Part shown: positions 47,144 through 59,244 of the stretch, piece by piece
How the letters are laid out: each line of letters opens with the position of its first letter
Numbering within the stretch: position 1 is the stretch's first letter
DNA from: Phytophthora sp. 'mugwort'
Lineage: Eukaryota; Oomycota; Peronosporomycetes; Peronosporales; Peronosporaceae
NCBI GenBank assembly: GCA_033558025.1
Contig: JAUCEF010000004.1
Coordinates: forward strand, 1,736,001 to 1,800,000
Length of the DNA: 64,000 bases
Direction: 5' to 3'
Notes under the pieces: generated by a model
The model's input: the letters and a program-made list of their open reading frames with translations, nothing else
What the model was told of the DNA's origin: nothing
Database searches by the model: none
Position numbers and translations under genes: made by a program

Positions 47144-48475
47144 TAGGTCGTCTGCGACGTAGCTGGAAATACCTGCTGAACAAGGTTTTTGACTTGAAAC
47201 ACGGCTTAAGGGCGTGTGTACGACCGCAAGACACGACCGCCATGATCGACCGCTTATTCCACGGATACAGTCGGTCAACACCTCGGACTCCAACGACAGT
47301 TGCGATAAGGTCGATTATGGTATGAACAGGATACCAAAACGCCGACACAGATCGAATGGGCATGTGGTCCGTGTGTCTGATGAAGGTTTTTCAAAGTCTG
47401 ATTTTGGGGTGCGAGAGATCGAGCCGCTCTGTAGCGGTAACGGGTCTGAGAAAACCTTCATCGTCTTGTCCAGACGTACTTGCATCGCGAGGTGGTTATC
47501 GCTCAAAGAGAGAGGCTCAGCGCCTACACGAAGGTCTGGGATGCACTAGAAGAAATTTTGTTTTTGACAACTATCACCGAACTATACAGAAGAGAAAGAA
47601 CGGCACTCGAGGAGCGCATGCGACTAGCGCCAGCGGCAAATAAGCATCACCTGCTAATATAGCACGGCTGACGACTATGATGCAGGACAGGGCAGACGGA
47701 TATCCACGCTCTGAAGACGCTCGTCAGCATCCTGCATATGAGTATGCACTACAAGCCGAATTGTCACGTCCCTGACATGTAAAAAAACTTCGTTATCGCT
47801 TGCTCATTGCTTCTCCAAGGACTGGACCAGGGCGGGAACACTATATGCGGTATGTCCGAATGCGTGTTCTATAACGGCAGGTCGTCATTGCAGACATCGA
47901 CATCGTGCAGGAATCCTCCCTCTCGACAACCAGGCGATGTGTGTTGGCGTTCGGCATACCCTAATATACACTTGCTCCTTGCCCAACAGCTTCTTATGAT
48001 CTTGCAAATGTGTTTGCGCTGTCCACCTTTGGGTAGTCGATCCAGCGGTACACTTCACATTTCCTCTATAGTGATGACGCATCACTGTAGGGAGTTCGTT
48101 AGTGTCGCCGCAAAGCGGTTCGCCATGGCGCAGGGGAAGGAGAACGAGATGCGAAAATTATAGTCTGTGTATAGTCGACTTCCACCGCAAAATGGCAATT
48201 GACATCGCTACGAAGCGCAAACATGCTTGCGTACTTGGCGTCGGGCACAACTCACTGCGGCTCAGGCTGTTGCGTTGGGATTTCATCCTAGCAACGCGCG
48301 ATTCAGATCATGATGACTCCCTGTCAGTTTTACTACTAAATAGTCAAATTTTGACCAAGGGCGAAGTTGAAAAACAGAGGTTAAATTTTTCGTCGACAAC
48401 TAACTGCAATCCCGTTGGTATTTTTTGGATTGTTACACAAAATAATTTATTATTGGTCGTGTACGTGACGAATTA
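47144..48475. other. unassigned; weak coding-like plus stretch
   Basis: Between the MITE and the Harbinger element. The plus frames around 47290-47660 are coding-like (SAYTKVWDALEEILFLTTI, ELYRRERTALEERM) across a frame change, suggesting a broken gene or gag-like piece. No family recognised. Confidence 0.3.
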
Positions 48476-49575
48476 GAGCATCTTCCGCAGTGCGGCTATC
48501 TGAGCGCTAAACCCAACTATATCCAGAAGCTAGAAATAGAAGCAGGTCGCTCAATGACAAATTAAAAGCCATATTGACTTTGAAACTAGCCGTAGCCACA
48601 GCAGTCCAAGATCAGCATGTCGAAGAACTCACGCCATCGAAGCAGCGTGGGGCCAACCACAAGGCGGTGGAAGATAAGGTGCTATGCAAAACATGGCTAT
48701 CCGTCAGCGAAGCCCAGTCTACGGCATATGTCAGCCGGGTGATGCCTTTTACACCAAGGTAAAAGCCTCCTTTGACGCCGAGCTCGCTCGACTAGAAGCT
48801 GTTGTTGCCCAGCTAACGATGATGGACAATTCTTGAATTCCCAATGCATACAATCGATTGAGCCCACCATACCAGGAAAGCCACGCAGCGCATTCTGCTC
48901 CAGCAGACGCAACATCTGTGCGCGTCTTGGCGGGCGCAGATATACAAAACTAAAGACAGCCATGACGGCATCACAAAAATGTTCAACACAATCACAACGG
49001 TGGGAGCTGACATCTCGAGATTGTCGTCAATAGAATCAAAAGATGACGAGTAGGCCAGATCTCTCCAAGCAGCGGTAATTTTAACAAGCTTGATATCCCA
49101 TTTTGCCTGCTGCGTTCTGTTTCTGAGTGAAGAATGGATCGTGGTCCAATATCCCGATTGCAAGCTTGGAAAAAAGCGTCGCGACATTCGAAAACGTCTG
49201 CGAAAGATGGCGTCGCATTGGTTTAGGGTTAAAGTACTGCTGTAACAGACGAATGTGACGGCCATGCCAGTCCCATCTCTTGTTAGGCGCTCGTCCGGGT
49301 AGTGACCCCCTGGGCCTCGTTTCACACCAAGTACCGGCAGCCGAGATTGGTAGAGAATATCGGCGGACACTTCTTCTTCCTCATCTTCTTTAAGCAGTAT
49401 CTCAAGTTAAGGCTGTTGCAAGATCCATGGCGGCATATGACATCACCACCTCACAAGTTGTTGGAAAATAGCAGTGTTGGTGAAAACACAGGTGCTACGC
49501 TGCTAAACTAAAAGAGTTGTGCCTCGTTTTTGTAGTTATACTCAGGATAGAATAGCCGCACTGGTGAAGATGATC
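48476..49575 (-). mobile_element. PIF/Harbinger element with TTA target-site duplication
   Basis: The left end GAGCATCTTCCGCAGTGCGG (48476) and the inverted right end GATCATCTTCACCAGTGCGG match at 21 of the first 24 bases. Both sides are flanked by TTA (48473-48475 and 49576-49578), the target of the family. The inside reads on the minus strand as a HARBI1-like transposase. Total 1100 bp. Confidence 0.85.
48697..49370 (-). pseudogene. Harbinger transposase, truncated
   Basis: Minus-strand coding of the element above: an N-terminal piece with FRRRFRMSRRFFPSL, then helical stretches, then the catalytic hallmark RGFPGMVGSIDCMHWEF with the first Asp and NCPSSLAGQQQ. Frames change near 48960 and 48830. 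The C-terminal DDE residues are missing or unclear. Confidence 0.75.
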
Positions 49576-49578
49576 TTA

Positions 49579-50389
49579 AGTACGGTATGATATTGCCCCA
49601 GTAATACCAGTACAATACCGGTTATAAAAAACTTGAGCAGCACCAATGACTGGTGTTAAGAAGGTGTTCAGGAGAACGAAACCGCCTTCTCTGAGGTCTG
49701 CTCTTTGTTTTTCGACGACAACGGCAAAGGTGACTTACGCTGCCAGATTGTCGGTACATCACGCAAGCAGAAACCTGGGTCCAGATGCAGCAACCTGCTT
49801 CCCACGTCAAATCCACCCATCCTGATTTTCAGGAGAGGTGGCACAGCATCGTTCTCAATTGTTTTAGTGGTTGTCATCCAGCATCGTTACCAGTTGCTTC
49901 AATGGGTTGTCATTGAAGCAACTGGTAACGATGCTGGGTCGCCTCGGACACAAACTCGAAGCTTCCGCACCGGTTACCGAAGCGGACAGCCCCCTTGCGC
50001 GCGGCATGTCGTCTTTATAGCCTGCCTCGTCCAGGACTTGGAGGCAGATATGCAAAAAATGCGCGGCCAAAGTTGGCGTCCCGATCGACGAAGAGTTGGG
50101 AACCCTATTCGGCATTATGTGGGGACGGTAATCCGACGCTATGTATCATTTACGGCGTGTGTATAGTGGCGGGCAAGGGTCGCGAGCGAATTATGGTGCT
50201 GTTACCATTGAGCAAGCAGGTGAGACATGTTAGAGTTTTAAACTTCGAAGAAGGAGAGACGAAGGAGGTAATGGAATGCGACTTGTTCTCCTGCGCTCGA
50301 CGAGCAGGAGTAAGGTTGCGATAGTAGCTCACTTCCGGATCAGCGGTGGCGCACAGAGCTCACGACCAAGACTCTAGGACTCTAGGTAC
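49579..50389. other. unassigned region containing a perfect hairpin
   Basis: Short overlapping frames on both strands, no recognisable protein. Contains the 27-bp inverted repeat listed separately. Confidence 0.35.
49878..49937. repeat. perfect 27-bp inverted repeat, 6-base spacer
   Basis: CCAGCATCGTTACCAGTTGC... (49878-49904) is repeated exactly as its reverse complement at 49911-49937, separated by GGTTGT. Such a perfect foldback is unusual in otherwise decayed sequence. It may be a small palindromic insertion, a foldback end or an assembly/replication artefact. Confidence 0.95.
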
Positions 50390-50849
50390 TAGTTAGTGTA
50401 CGAGAGTGAAGATAAAAAACGAGCAGCTGACGCCAAAGTCATGGTAACGTGAAGTTCCTCGTGTGACTCTCGTGTGCATATAAAAGAACGGTACGCGAGG
50501 TCGTCGGTATCATCAGCCCGGGGCGCAGGGGCATCGAGCCAAAGATAGGGTCTTTTAGCCCCAAGTGTCGGAGCACCCGGTGCACTCCCTTGGCTAACAT
50601 CGACAATATTTTGGGTCAGATCGACCATGCTAGGACAAGTCGATCACCAGTGTTGTGTATTTTGCGTGAGTAATAGCAGTAGCTGGTGGTCGTGGCCACT
50701 AGACACGGTCCTTGGTCCAAAGACAGGAGTGACGCATAGTTCAGGAGCTGTAGGAACAGGACATAGCATTACGACTATTAGAGCAACGTTTACTGTGGTC
50801 AATTTTTATGTCAATTGTCCGGCTCGTTAGAAGAGTTGCAGGACTATGC

Positions 50850-50950
50850 TGGAGACGAGGTGTCACAACCTTATTAGCCGATTTGACCCAGAATCGAACC
50901 CGCATGACGAGCGTCTTGCCCAATTATTTTGTAGCTTGAGGCGAATGGGT
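50850..50950 (-). repeat. possible tRNA-derived SINE head
   Basis: In minus sense the sequence has AATTGGGCAAGACGCTCGTC, then GCGGGTTCGATTCTGGG, matching the spacing of a D-arm-like A box and a B box (GGTTCGATTC). Acceptor pairing is absent, so a SINE derived from a tRNA is likelier than a tRNA gene. Borders uncertain. Confidence 0.35.
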
Positions 50951-51084
50951 TTAGACATTTTCACGCGCTTAAGCCGGTAGAGATTCGTTTCACGATGCCG
51001 TGGGCGCTGAAGGATGATCGAACGCACGCGGCAACATGGAACTTTCCAGAGCATATCGCTCGAGGTTTCTTACTGTTTCAGCAG

Positions 51085-51540
51085 GATATCGCTCGTTCAC
51101 ATGATCAACTGGTAATATCCATTAACGAAGTCGAGCGCACTGTACATGGTAGATCCAACCATATTGTTCTATAGAATATATTTCCTAGGAATTGGTGTCT
51201 TTGCTGAAATAGTGGCCGCATTAAGCATATTTAAAGCATGAACAACACACCACTTGTCGTCCAGCTTTCTAAACCAGAATGTCGGTGTGGAGTGTGGAGA
51301 ATTGCTCTCTAGATCCATCCCGCTTTTCGTATATCGTACGGAAGAATGAATCAATGACGTCACATTGCACTCTTGGTAAGCCCACTGCCGTGTAATGCAT
51401 CGTTTGGTCCCTGGAACCATGATACTCCTTGACCAGCATATAGTAAAGTTCTTTATGATCGCAGACCAACTTCGGCGCTTAGTGCTTGAATCGATTTTGT
51501 CCAAATGCGATGAGGTGTTCAATTCCTATTCAGGTAGTAT
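51085..51540 (-). pseudogene. Ty3/gypsy reverse transcriptase fragment
   Basis: Minus-strand reading gives SPHSTPTFWFRKLDDKWCVV, then NAATISAKTPIPRK, then after a frame change NMVGSTMYSALDFVNGYYQ near 51170-51110. This is the order of RT motifs 1 and 2 of gypsy elements (SP...FV.K.DG.WR.V..., then the first catalytic Asp). Upstream minus sequence to 51540 is probably the preceding part of pol. Frameshifted and truncated. Confidence 0.75.
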
Positions 51541-52269
51541 GATGATGACCTCAGCTAACTCGTCTGCCATCAAGGACTCGGAGAATTTGGCACTAGGCAT
51601 CTCGTTCAGCTCCGACAATGCCTGCCTTTAGGCAGACATCACCATTGACCTTTCCGGTCACTCCATATATAGCTATTTGCTAGCATCCACACACACAAAC
51701 ATTGCGTATCAGGACAGACGCTCCGCGCATTCAGTCACCATACAGCGTCGTTGCCGTCCACTCGCGGCGATCGCACGCCTCGGAGAGACCAGCATGTTCA
51801 CAGAAACGGTGTTTGTTGGTTTGTAGGTGTCTTCACCACTTATTGCGCCAACTGAGTCTTCATGCCAATATCGACATCCGTCGAAGATCTGCATGACTCG
51901 CGGCCCCCGTTCAGTGTGTTACGTGTCGCACTACACGCATCATTAGGGCTATGCTGGGATACATCGACTAACAACCGACCGCGACACCCAGCACGATATT
52001 GCCACCGTGGCGTACACCTCTCAGCGGCTTACGTGGCCCTCCCACTTGCATCGTTATGGCTCAGTCTGTGATGCCTCGACTAGTAGCCGACCCCGCCGCG
52101 ACATCCTAAAAGAATGTCCAGTAGTTGCGACAGAGCACATTAAGCGGATCGATTCAGATCCCGCGCCGATATCGCTTTTGCATTCTAGCAGATGTGGGCC
52201 CACGACTCGTCGAACTTCCGCCATGAGGCAAGCGCGTAATACCTAAGGGCTTGGACATCTAGTTAATCC
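51541..52269. other. no gene recognised
   Basis: Between gypsy pieces. Arg-rich short frames on the plus strand; no motif. Probably LTR or flanking repeat sequence of the gypsy elements. Confidence 0.3.
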
Positions 52270-52620
52270 ATGACTCGTGGTGTACCTGAGCAGACGTTAA
52301 GCTTGTGCGTCTGCGACTGTCCCTCTATGATATCAGAGCAATTTGCCACTTACATGGCTGATGCCGTGGCCATATCAACCTCTCAAACCCAGCGCTGGAG
52401 GTTCTCTCCCTCCTTGCCCTCAAAGAACTTCACGCTCACCATGAGCGGTTTAGTTCTAGAAGTTCCGTTCGTCGAATTTGGCGTCGCAGATGCCGTCGAC
52501 TTGGTCATCTTCTGTTGAAGATGGTCCAGTAGAGTGTCTCGTAGCTCGAGGACGCCTATAGTCCTGCGTCGGCGACCTCGTCGTCGGGGCCTGACGAAGC
52601 AATATATGCCACACTTTCCG
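52270..52620 (-). pseudogene. gypsy gag N-terminal part, inverted
   Basis: On the minus strand this stretch reads LQQKMTKSTASATPNSTNGT followed by MVSVKFFEGKEGENLQRWV, then EVDMATASAM. It is a gypsy-type gag start (the pattern 'kF.G.eGenl..Wl.eve'). It runs leftward, away from the plus-strand gag middle at 52.66 kb. Confidence 0.65.
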
Positions 52621-52649
52621 AGCCAAACAAGGACGTTAGGTTTTTAAGC

Positions 52650-53170
52650 CTGTCCTGCTGACTCGGAGGTAATCCAGACCGAGCAGCAGCGCGTAGCGCT
52701 GGGCATCCTTAAGCTCTGCGGCCAAGCGAGAGAGGTGTAGCCCAGTGGGCACAGCATTCCCTCCTTGGGATCAGATGAACTTCTGTATTCACGTATTCTC
52801 GCCGCCTAACCAGTCATATCGCTTGAGATCACGTTTCCTTTCGACCCGCCAGGTAAGATGGAATTGGTGGAGTTTGTTCAGGTATTGCGAACTCTAACCA
52901 TGCGGTCCCTCTATCACCGTGACCACATTAAAGACCTTCGCAGAGGTGTGGTCAGAGCGGAAGTCATCCGGTTTGCCCAACCTCTTTCGCAGAGGCTGTG
53001 AGCGTACCGAATTCAGCTTGAAGTCCGCAACGGCTTGGATGGAGAGCTTCCCTCGCTATTCCTTCAGGGCCACCAGTCTCATCGGGCAGTCCTGAACAGA
53101 TTGATCGTGCTGTGCATAGCGAGCTACAAGATCATGAGTCCGATCCCGCGGAAATGCCGATGCTGATAGC
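52650..53170 (+). pseudogene. gypsy gag middle part
   Basis: On the plus strand, QTEQQRVALGILKLCGQARE (from about 52676) and then GKMELVEFVQVLRTL and HIKDLRRGVVRAEVIR (about 52855-52970) match the capsid middle of oomycete gypsy gag proteins. Several stops and frame changes are present. Confidence 0.65.
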
Positions 53171-53288
53171 CAAGCTACGGACGCTGACTCAATCCGCTCA
53201 GCAGTCAGGTACTGTTCTGGCTATTATATATTGTACTGGCAGATTAGGATCGGTCACAAAGAAAATATGACACTGCCAGAAGTGGCCT

Positions 53289-54800
53289 TTGTTTTCTTTC
53301 ACTAGCCCAATCAGAGTGAAACAAGTCGCATCCGCTGGAGCTCAGCTTAGCCTAGCTAGCTGTCTTTGTTTCGTCTGCAGTCTCTCATTTTTATCCAATC
53401 CGCTACAGATAACCAAGCACCTCCAGACCGCCACTGGAAAATACCGCATCGTCCGACTTCACCGCACTCTGGAGGCCGAGTTTGCGCAAGGGCCCCGCCC
53501 CAAGGGACACACACTACGCCAAGTGATAAATGACCCAACGGTCTACGCACAAAGCACCATCTCGTTCGTGCTGACGAGCTGGAACAAACACAACGACCCG
53601 CTCTTCAGAAGCACCTACGGTGTTCGAGGCCATCGCCACCGCTCTGCTGCTGAAAATTACGAGTCCGAAATCCGTAAAAGGGTTTCGGACCGTAATTTAA
53701 ATGAAGAGCCTACCAATGCCGCGCACACCATCGATGGACTACAAGATGTGGCAGGTTTAACTGTTCCCATCCGGACGATGCGGGATGTAATCAAAAGACT
53801 GGGCTTCGCGTATGTTACTGGGCAGAAGCGCAACATTGTGCGGACGCGGAGGCAGTCACCGCCCAGTTCTGCGAGGAATACTTGCTGAGGGAGGTGCTAA
53901 ATCGTGATCACCACAAAACCACCATCGGACCTGAGGGTTTCCTCGACGAGAGCTATGTGAATGAGCACCAGTGACTTCTTGGTCATGGCTACCTGCTGAT
54001 CGCATTCGCTATGTTAAGAGCGGCAAAGGCCGCCGATTTTGCATTGTTGGTGCTGGCGTGCTGCACCGAAAGAACGGGGGGAGGAGGTTTGCACAGCAAC
54101 TGGGTGAAGGACTCCCTAAAGTACTGGCAGTCCGACCTGGCTGCATCTGAGCAGCTGGACTACCACGGCAACTTCGACGGCGACACATTTGAGGGCTGGT
54201 TCATGAAGCTGTGCCAAATGCTGAAGCACGACTATCGTGATTGCAGCATGGTGATGGATGGCGTCAGCTATCATCGCCGCATCATTCAGCCGTCCCAGAA
54301 AAGGGCTGGAAAAGGAGTGAATTCTTCGCTGGCTACTTGAGCATGGCATTCAATGGGGCGCCTACACCAGGAACACGACGCTCTTGAAGCTTGCTGCGCT
54401 GCTAAGTCCAAGACTACCTACGCAGCCAACGTGATCGCCCAAGAGTATGACCATCTCCTGTTCTATCCCCCCCCACACACACACCCACCCACACACACAC
54501 ACACATCACCCCGAGCTCCAGCCAATTGAGGTGATATGGGGAGTTGTGAAGAACCGCATCGCAGTACCTCCAGCGAAGTCAATGGCAGACCTGAAGAAGA
54601 AACTCGGGGCATCGTTTAACAAAGTGGCCAGCCATACATTGATAGGAGTTTATCGTAAGGCCCAGAAGAAGGAGGACGAGTACATGGTGAAGGTGCACGC
54701 CAGTCAGGCAACGCGCCGAGCAAATATGGAGACCGACGCTCAGGCCCCAGACGAAGTTACTGAGGTGCAGGCAGAGGAGGATTACATCTTTCAGTGTTAA
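53289..54800 (+). pseudogene. Tc1-like transposase, interrupted
   Basis: A DDE transposase broken by stops. It has the N-terminal part (53289-53886, with RDVIKRLGFAYVTGQKRNIV at its end, the region just before the first catalytic motif), a middle part (54011-54340, with YHGNFDGDTFEGWFMKLC and MVMDGVSYHRRI, the second Asp) and the C-terminal part (54447-54800, with HHPELQPIEVIWGVVKNRI, third acidic residue). A CA/CCCA microsatellite at about 54466-54507 lies exactly before the last motif. No terminal repeats found. Confidence 0.78.
54466..54507 (+). repeat. C-run plus (CA)n microsatellite
   Basis: A run of C followed by interrupted CA dinucleotides, inside the transposase reading frame where it encodes His-Thr repeats. 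Confidence 0.9.
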
Positions 54801-55261
54801 TATAAATTGTCGCTGATACTTGGAAAAAGCAGGTAACGATTATAGGGGGAAATAAAGTAATATATTGCCGAAAACAGCTGGGATCACGATAAATATCCTT
54901 TCACGTCAAGACGACGGAATCGCCTTTGGAATCTTTGGCGAGCTCCAGCTCATCGTATATTGGTCGATTAACGTTGGTTTGCGCCCTATCAACAGTTCGC
55001 TAGGCGAACTTTAGCGTAAAGAAAACCCCATTGGAAAATTCGGTCATAAATGAAATTAAGGCTGCATACCGTTTTTTTTATTATTTCTCGTTTTTAGGGT
55101 AGAAAAAATGCAGCACATTCCCCAACAAAACCAAAAGTACACATGCGGCAATCTTTTAGTTCTAGATCAAGTTCCGGAGGTCTATCTGAACTGGTACACT
55201 GTACCATCATCCTTCACTTTGACCCTCAAAAACCAAGCCGACAAGGAAGATCGCCGACCCC
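54801..55261. other. spacer and VPS41 promoter
   Basis: AT-rich in its right half. No gene recognised. The plus frame starting at 55108 is not in phase with VPS41 and is not supported. Confidence 0.4.
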
Positions 55262-58200
55262 ATGTCGTCGGGCACGCCCAGGAGCGACAGCCAAGAGACC
55301 AAGGTGCGTTCTTCTCATCTTCGCATGCCACTACCCTACCCGTGCAATCTCCGCTCGAAGCATCGCCCTCCACCCCGAGATAATAGCGAAATGTGATGCT
55401 AATCAGCTACGCTCTTCTTATTTATCATATTCTTAAGCAGGAGGAGCCGACGCCACAGGAGCCCCTGCTCAAGTACGAGCGCGTAGGCGGCCACTTTCAC
55501 GCCATCTTCAAGGACGACTCGCTCAGCTGCATCGCACTACACGTCAATTTTGTGTGCGCCGGCACGTACGGGGGAAATGTGCTGCTATTGGAGCTAGACG
55601 GCCGGTTCATCCGCCGTCTGCACCAGCACTACAAGAAGGTCAACCAAGTGTGCATCGATGAGACGGGCCAGGTAACAAGCAGCAAGAGCGCATAATTAGG
55701 GAGTTTTCTGACGGGTTTACGGTGTTTTTCCTCATAGTTTATCGCGTCCTGCTCAGACGACGGCACTGTGGCCGTGTACGCGCTGTTCCCGTCAGCTTCT
55801 GGGGCATCGGGAGCTAGTGATATCAGTGGACACAAACATGCTAGCAACCAGCACAAGGAGACGGCGAGGCAGATGTCCATGACGAGCACAGGAGGTGAAG
55901 TAAACATTTATAACTACTTCAGTGCAGTATACGCTGTACAGCTCGAGGACAAGTACGCGATGAAAAGAGAGAAGAGTTTTGCGTGTGGTGGAGTCGGCGG
56001 ACAATTGATTATCAACAAGAAAGGATGGATTATCGACAAGGAGAGCACTGTCCATGAAGGTGAAGGCCCCGTGCAGCTTATTCGCTGGAAAGATGGGCTT
56101 GTTGCGTGGGCAAATGACTGGGGAATCAAGGTGTATGACTCTGAGAATGATCAGCGCGTGACGTACATTGAACGACCACCGAACTGTCCGCCCATGGAGC
56201 TTTGTAGATGCCACCTTGAGTGGCAAGGGAATGACGTGCTGCTGGTTGCTTGGGCACACACGTTGCGTGTCGTGACGTTCAAGAAGGGACACACAGAGCA
56301 ACCAGCGTCGCCAACGTCTGCTACTGCGCTGGATGCTGTGGAACATCAATCCGGTGCCATTACGGCGGAAGTCGTGGCACTGCTGACGTTCGACTTCTTC
56401 GTTGCTGGAATCAGTCCTTGGGGTGGCGGCTCTGTCGTGTGCGTGCTGGCCTTTCGACCACCTGGGTCTGGATCATCAGCTACAAATCTATCGAAGTCGA
56501 CGAAAATTGAAGGCGAAGGAGAGAGCGGAGAGATGCCATACCCGGAAGTTCACGTCGTTCGATTGGATGGCAAGCAAGTGAGTGCTGATTTGTTGAATCT
56601 CAAAGGTTATCAGCGTCTGCGGGCATCGGATTATATGATGCCTACGCTTCGGTATGCACATGCGTCTCAGATGGACTTGGAATCGACCGACTTGTCGTCG
56701 ATCTATGATGCGGGATATGGTCAGCTGACGTACGTGTGCACTCCAAAGGACGTTGTTATCTGTCGTCTGCGCGATGCTGACGACCGTGTGCAGTGGGCAC
56801 TGGCAAGAAAACAATACGCGCGAGCACTTGATGTGGCACTACACGACCCGCGCGCGCTTCGACGTGTGGTGCTTACAGATGTTATGGAGACGTACGTTGG
56901 CGACTTGTTGGTGCAGAAGAACTTCCAGAAAGCTGCAGAAGAAATTCATCGGCTTTTTATCAGTGGTGGCGAAGAGTACGCGAAACTCTGGGAGAAATAT
57001 GTCTATGTGTTCGCTCAGCGAGGACAACTGAGTGCCATTGCCCGCTACATGCCTACGGCAAGCCCGCGGTTGCCTAAGGTACAATACGAGATGGTATTAA
57101 AGCATTTCCTCGACTCAGATCCAGGCCAACTCCTCGAACTCATTCGAAAATGGCCTAAACCGAGACGACAGGATACTCCAGCAGTCAAGCCACAAGCTGG
57201 GGGTGATGCCTCTGTTGCACCCGAGTACACTGAGACAACACATGTGTTTGAGCCATTGTATGACGCTCAAGCATGGATTAACCAGCTTGAAACCGTTGTA
57301 CGACGCCGACGTATTGCTGAAGCTGAGGCAGAACGACTCAGTGTGGAGACGATGTACTTGATGGAAGCGCTAGCAGAGTTGTACACTGCCACTGAGCAAT
57401 ATGACCATGCGCTACGCATTTATTTGAGTCAAGGCGAGTTCTGCTCCAACAAGGACTTTGCCTTTAAGCTGATCACCGAACACCAATTGTGGTCGCTTGT
57501 TGCTAATAAGGTGGTGAACTTGATGCGAATCGACAAGATGATTGCAGTGCGGATGCTTGTTAATCAGACTGAGCAGCTCAAGATCAGTGACATTGTGACG
57601 CAGCTAGAAGGCGAGCCTGAATTATTGCACACATATCTGCACGAGCTGGTTCTGCATCGATTGGGCGAGTATAATTCAGAGATCTATTCGGCACTGCACG
57701 AAAAGCAGGTTGCATTGTATGCCGAGTATGCGCCCGAGTTCCTGCTAAAGTTTCTCCAGACGAGTAACTTTGTGCCGCTGGAGAAGGTCAGTGACGTTGT
57801 CGTATGTATTGAGAGTATTTTGCTGATTTTTTATTGCTCGTGTGTGTGTTTTTATGACTTTTTAGGCGTATAAGTATTGTAGTGAACACACTCCTCCGCT
57901 TTGGGACACGATGATTTATATCCTAGGTCGCATGGGCCAGCACAAGAAGGCTCTCGACCTCATCTTGACGCAGCGTGGTGATATTAACCAGGCGATCCAG
58001 TTTGTGCAGGAACATGACGAGGGGTTGTGGGACTATCTGATTGACCTGAGTCTTACAAGCAAGGATAACGTCGAACAGTTGCTGAAGTTTGCCTCTGAGC
58101 ACAAAATTGACCCGATCAAGCTTATCCGCAAGGTACGCCGCATGTCGTGGCAGTTATATTGGATGATGTATTTAACGGTGTTTTGGGGGGATGACGAACT

Positions 58201-58807
58201 GTGCTTTTAACAGATTCCAGACGATATGGAGATTGAGAACCTTAAGCAAAAACTTATCGCGATCATCACCAATTATCGCGTACAGGTACAATTTTATTCT
58301 TAATTGGAGAAATGTTTCGTTCGTGTTAATACTTATCTGTTACTTCTTTTTCGTCACTAGCAAAACCTGTGTATCGGCTCTCGGAAGGTGTTCGATAACG
58401 ATCGTGTGGAGCTTCTGCACCGACAAGTCGCCGCGCACAAGCGCGGACGGCGTGTGGCAGCAAAGAAGGCGTGCGCGATCTGCAACGAGTTGCTGCGCGC
58501 GCCCTCGTCCGGCATGGAAACAGTCCACGCCTGTGTGTTTGAATGCGGTCACTGCTACCACTTGCCATGTTTAGAGGAGAAGATGCGGATGTGGAAGAGT
58601 GCGCAGGCAGTGGAGTCAGGCGACCTAAACCGCACGTTAGGGTGCTTCGTATGTGACCACAGCACACGCGTGTACGCCCGTTCAGGTGGTGGGGACCTCA
58701 ACCAGCAAATTGCAGCGTTGACAGCACCTCCGGCACGAGGCGTGACGGAGAATCAGTTGCAGCGCGCCAAGGACAATCTCCTGAGCATGGCAAGTGTAGC
58801 GAAGTAA
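55262..58807 (+). CDS. VPS41: VPS41, HOPS complex subunit
   Basis: Six exons: 55262-55303, 55441-55671, 55738-57786, 57866-58132, 58214-58285 and 58361-58807, all phase 0; 1035 residues. The N-terminal third is a WD40-like propeller (HVNFVCAGTYGGNVLLLELDG, FIASCSDDGTVAVYA, GPVQLIRWKDGLVAWANDWG). The middle is an alpha-solenoid with the clathrin-heavy-chain repeat (EALAELYTATEQYDHALRIY, WDTMIYILGRMGQHKKALDL). The C-terminus is a RING-H2 (CAIC from about residue 925, CGHCYHLPC, CFVCDH). As in other organisms, VPS41 acts in the HOPS tether for fusion with the vacuole/lysosome. The short first exon (MSSGTPRSDSQETK) is chosen by its GTGCGT donor and matching acceptor. Tail-to-tail with RPS9. Confidence 0.96.
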
Positions 58808-59244
58808 CGCTTAGTATGTAGGAGCAGTTCGTGACCTTTTGGTGCACGTTTACGAATAAATATCGTCAAGTCAGCAGCCACGTCTCATTCTTGTGTACGA
58901 ACCTGCATATGGCCACCTCGACATAGCTAAACTTCACTGGAAAAAAGAACCTGTCATACCAGTAACTAGCTGGAAGTTGAATGAGAACCTGTTGACGACT
59001 AATCTGCAGTTAAGACGCGCTGCAGTCCGAAGGCAAACACGAGAGAGCGACTGTGAAGTCCCCAAATTCGCATGATATTTTATTTATCGGGCTCCCCCGA
59101 GAAACAAACTCCAAAGTTGGTTGCCCACGCGTCGCGTCGCCGAGCGAAATGTTCCTGTCGTGTGCATTGCGGTGGCTACTCGAGCTTGACAGTCCAACCT
59201 AGAAAAAAAGAGCCAGAAGCACGAGAAAAGAAGTCGGTGTCGAC
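58808..59244. other. intergenic, convergent 3' regions
   Basis: Between the 3' ends of VPS41 and RPS9. No gene seen. Confidence 0.5.

Noticed and set aside
55108..55383. Plus frame overlapping VPS41 exon 1
   Set aside because: Out of phase with VPS41 and contains its splice donor; a shadow frame.
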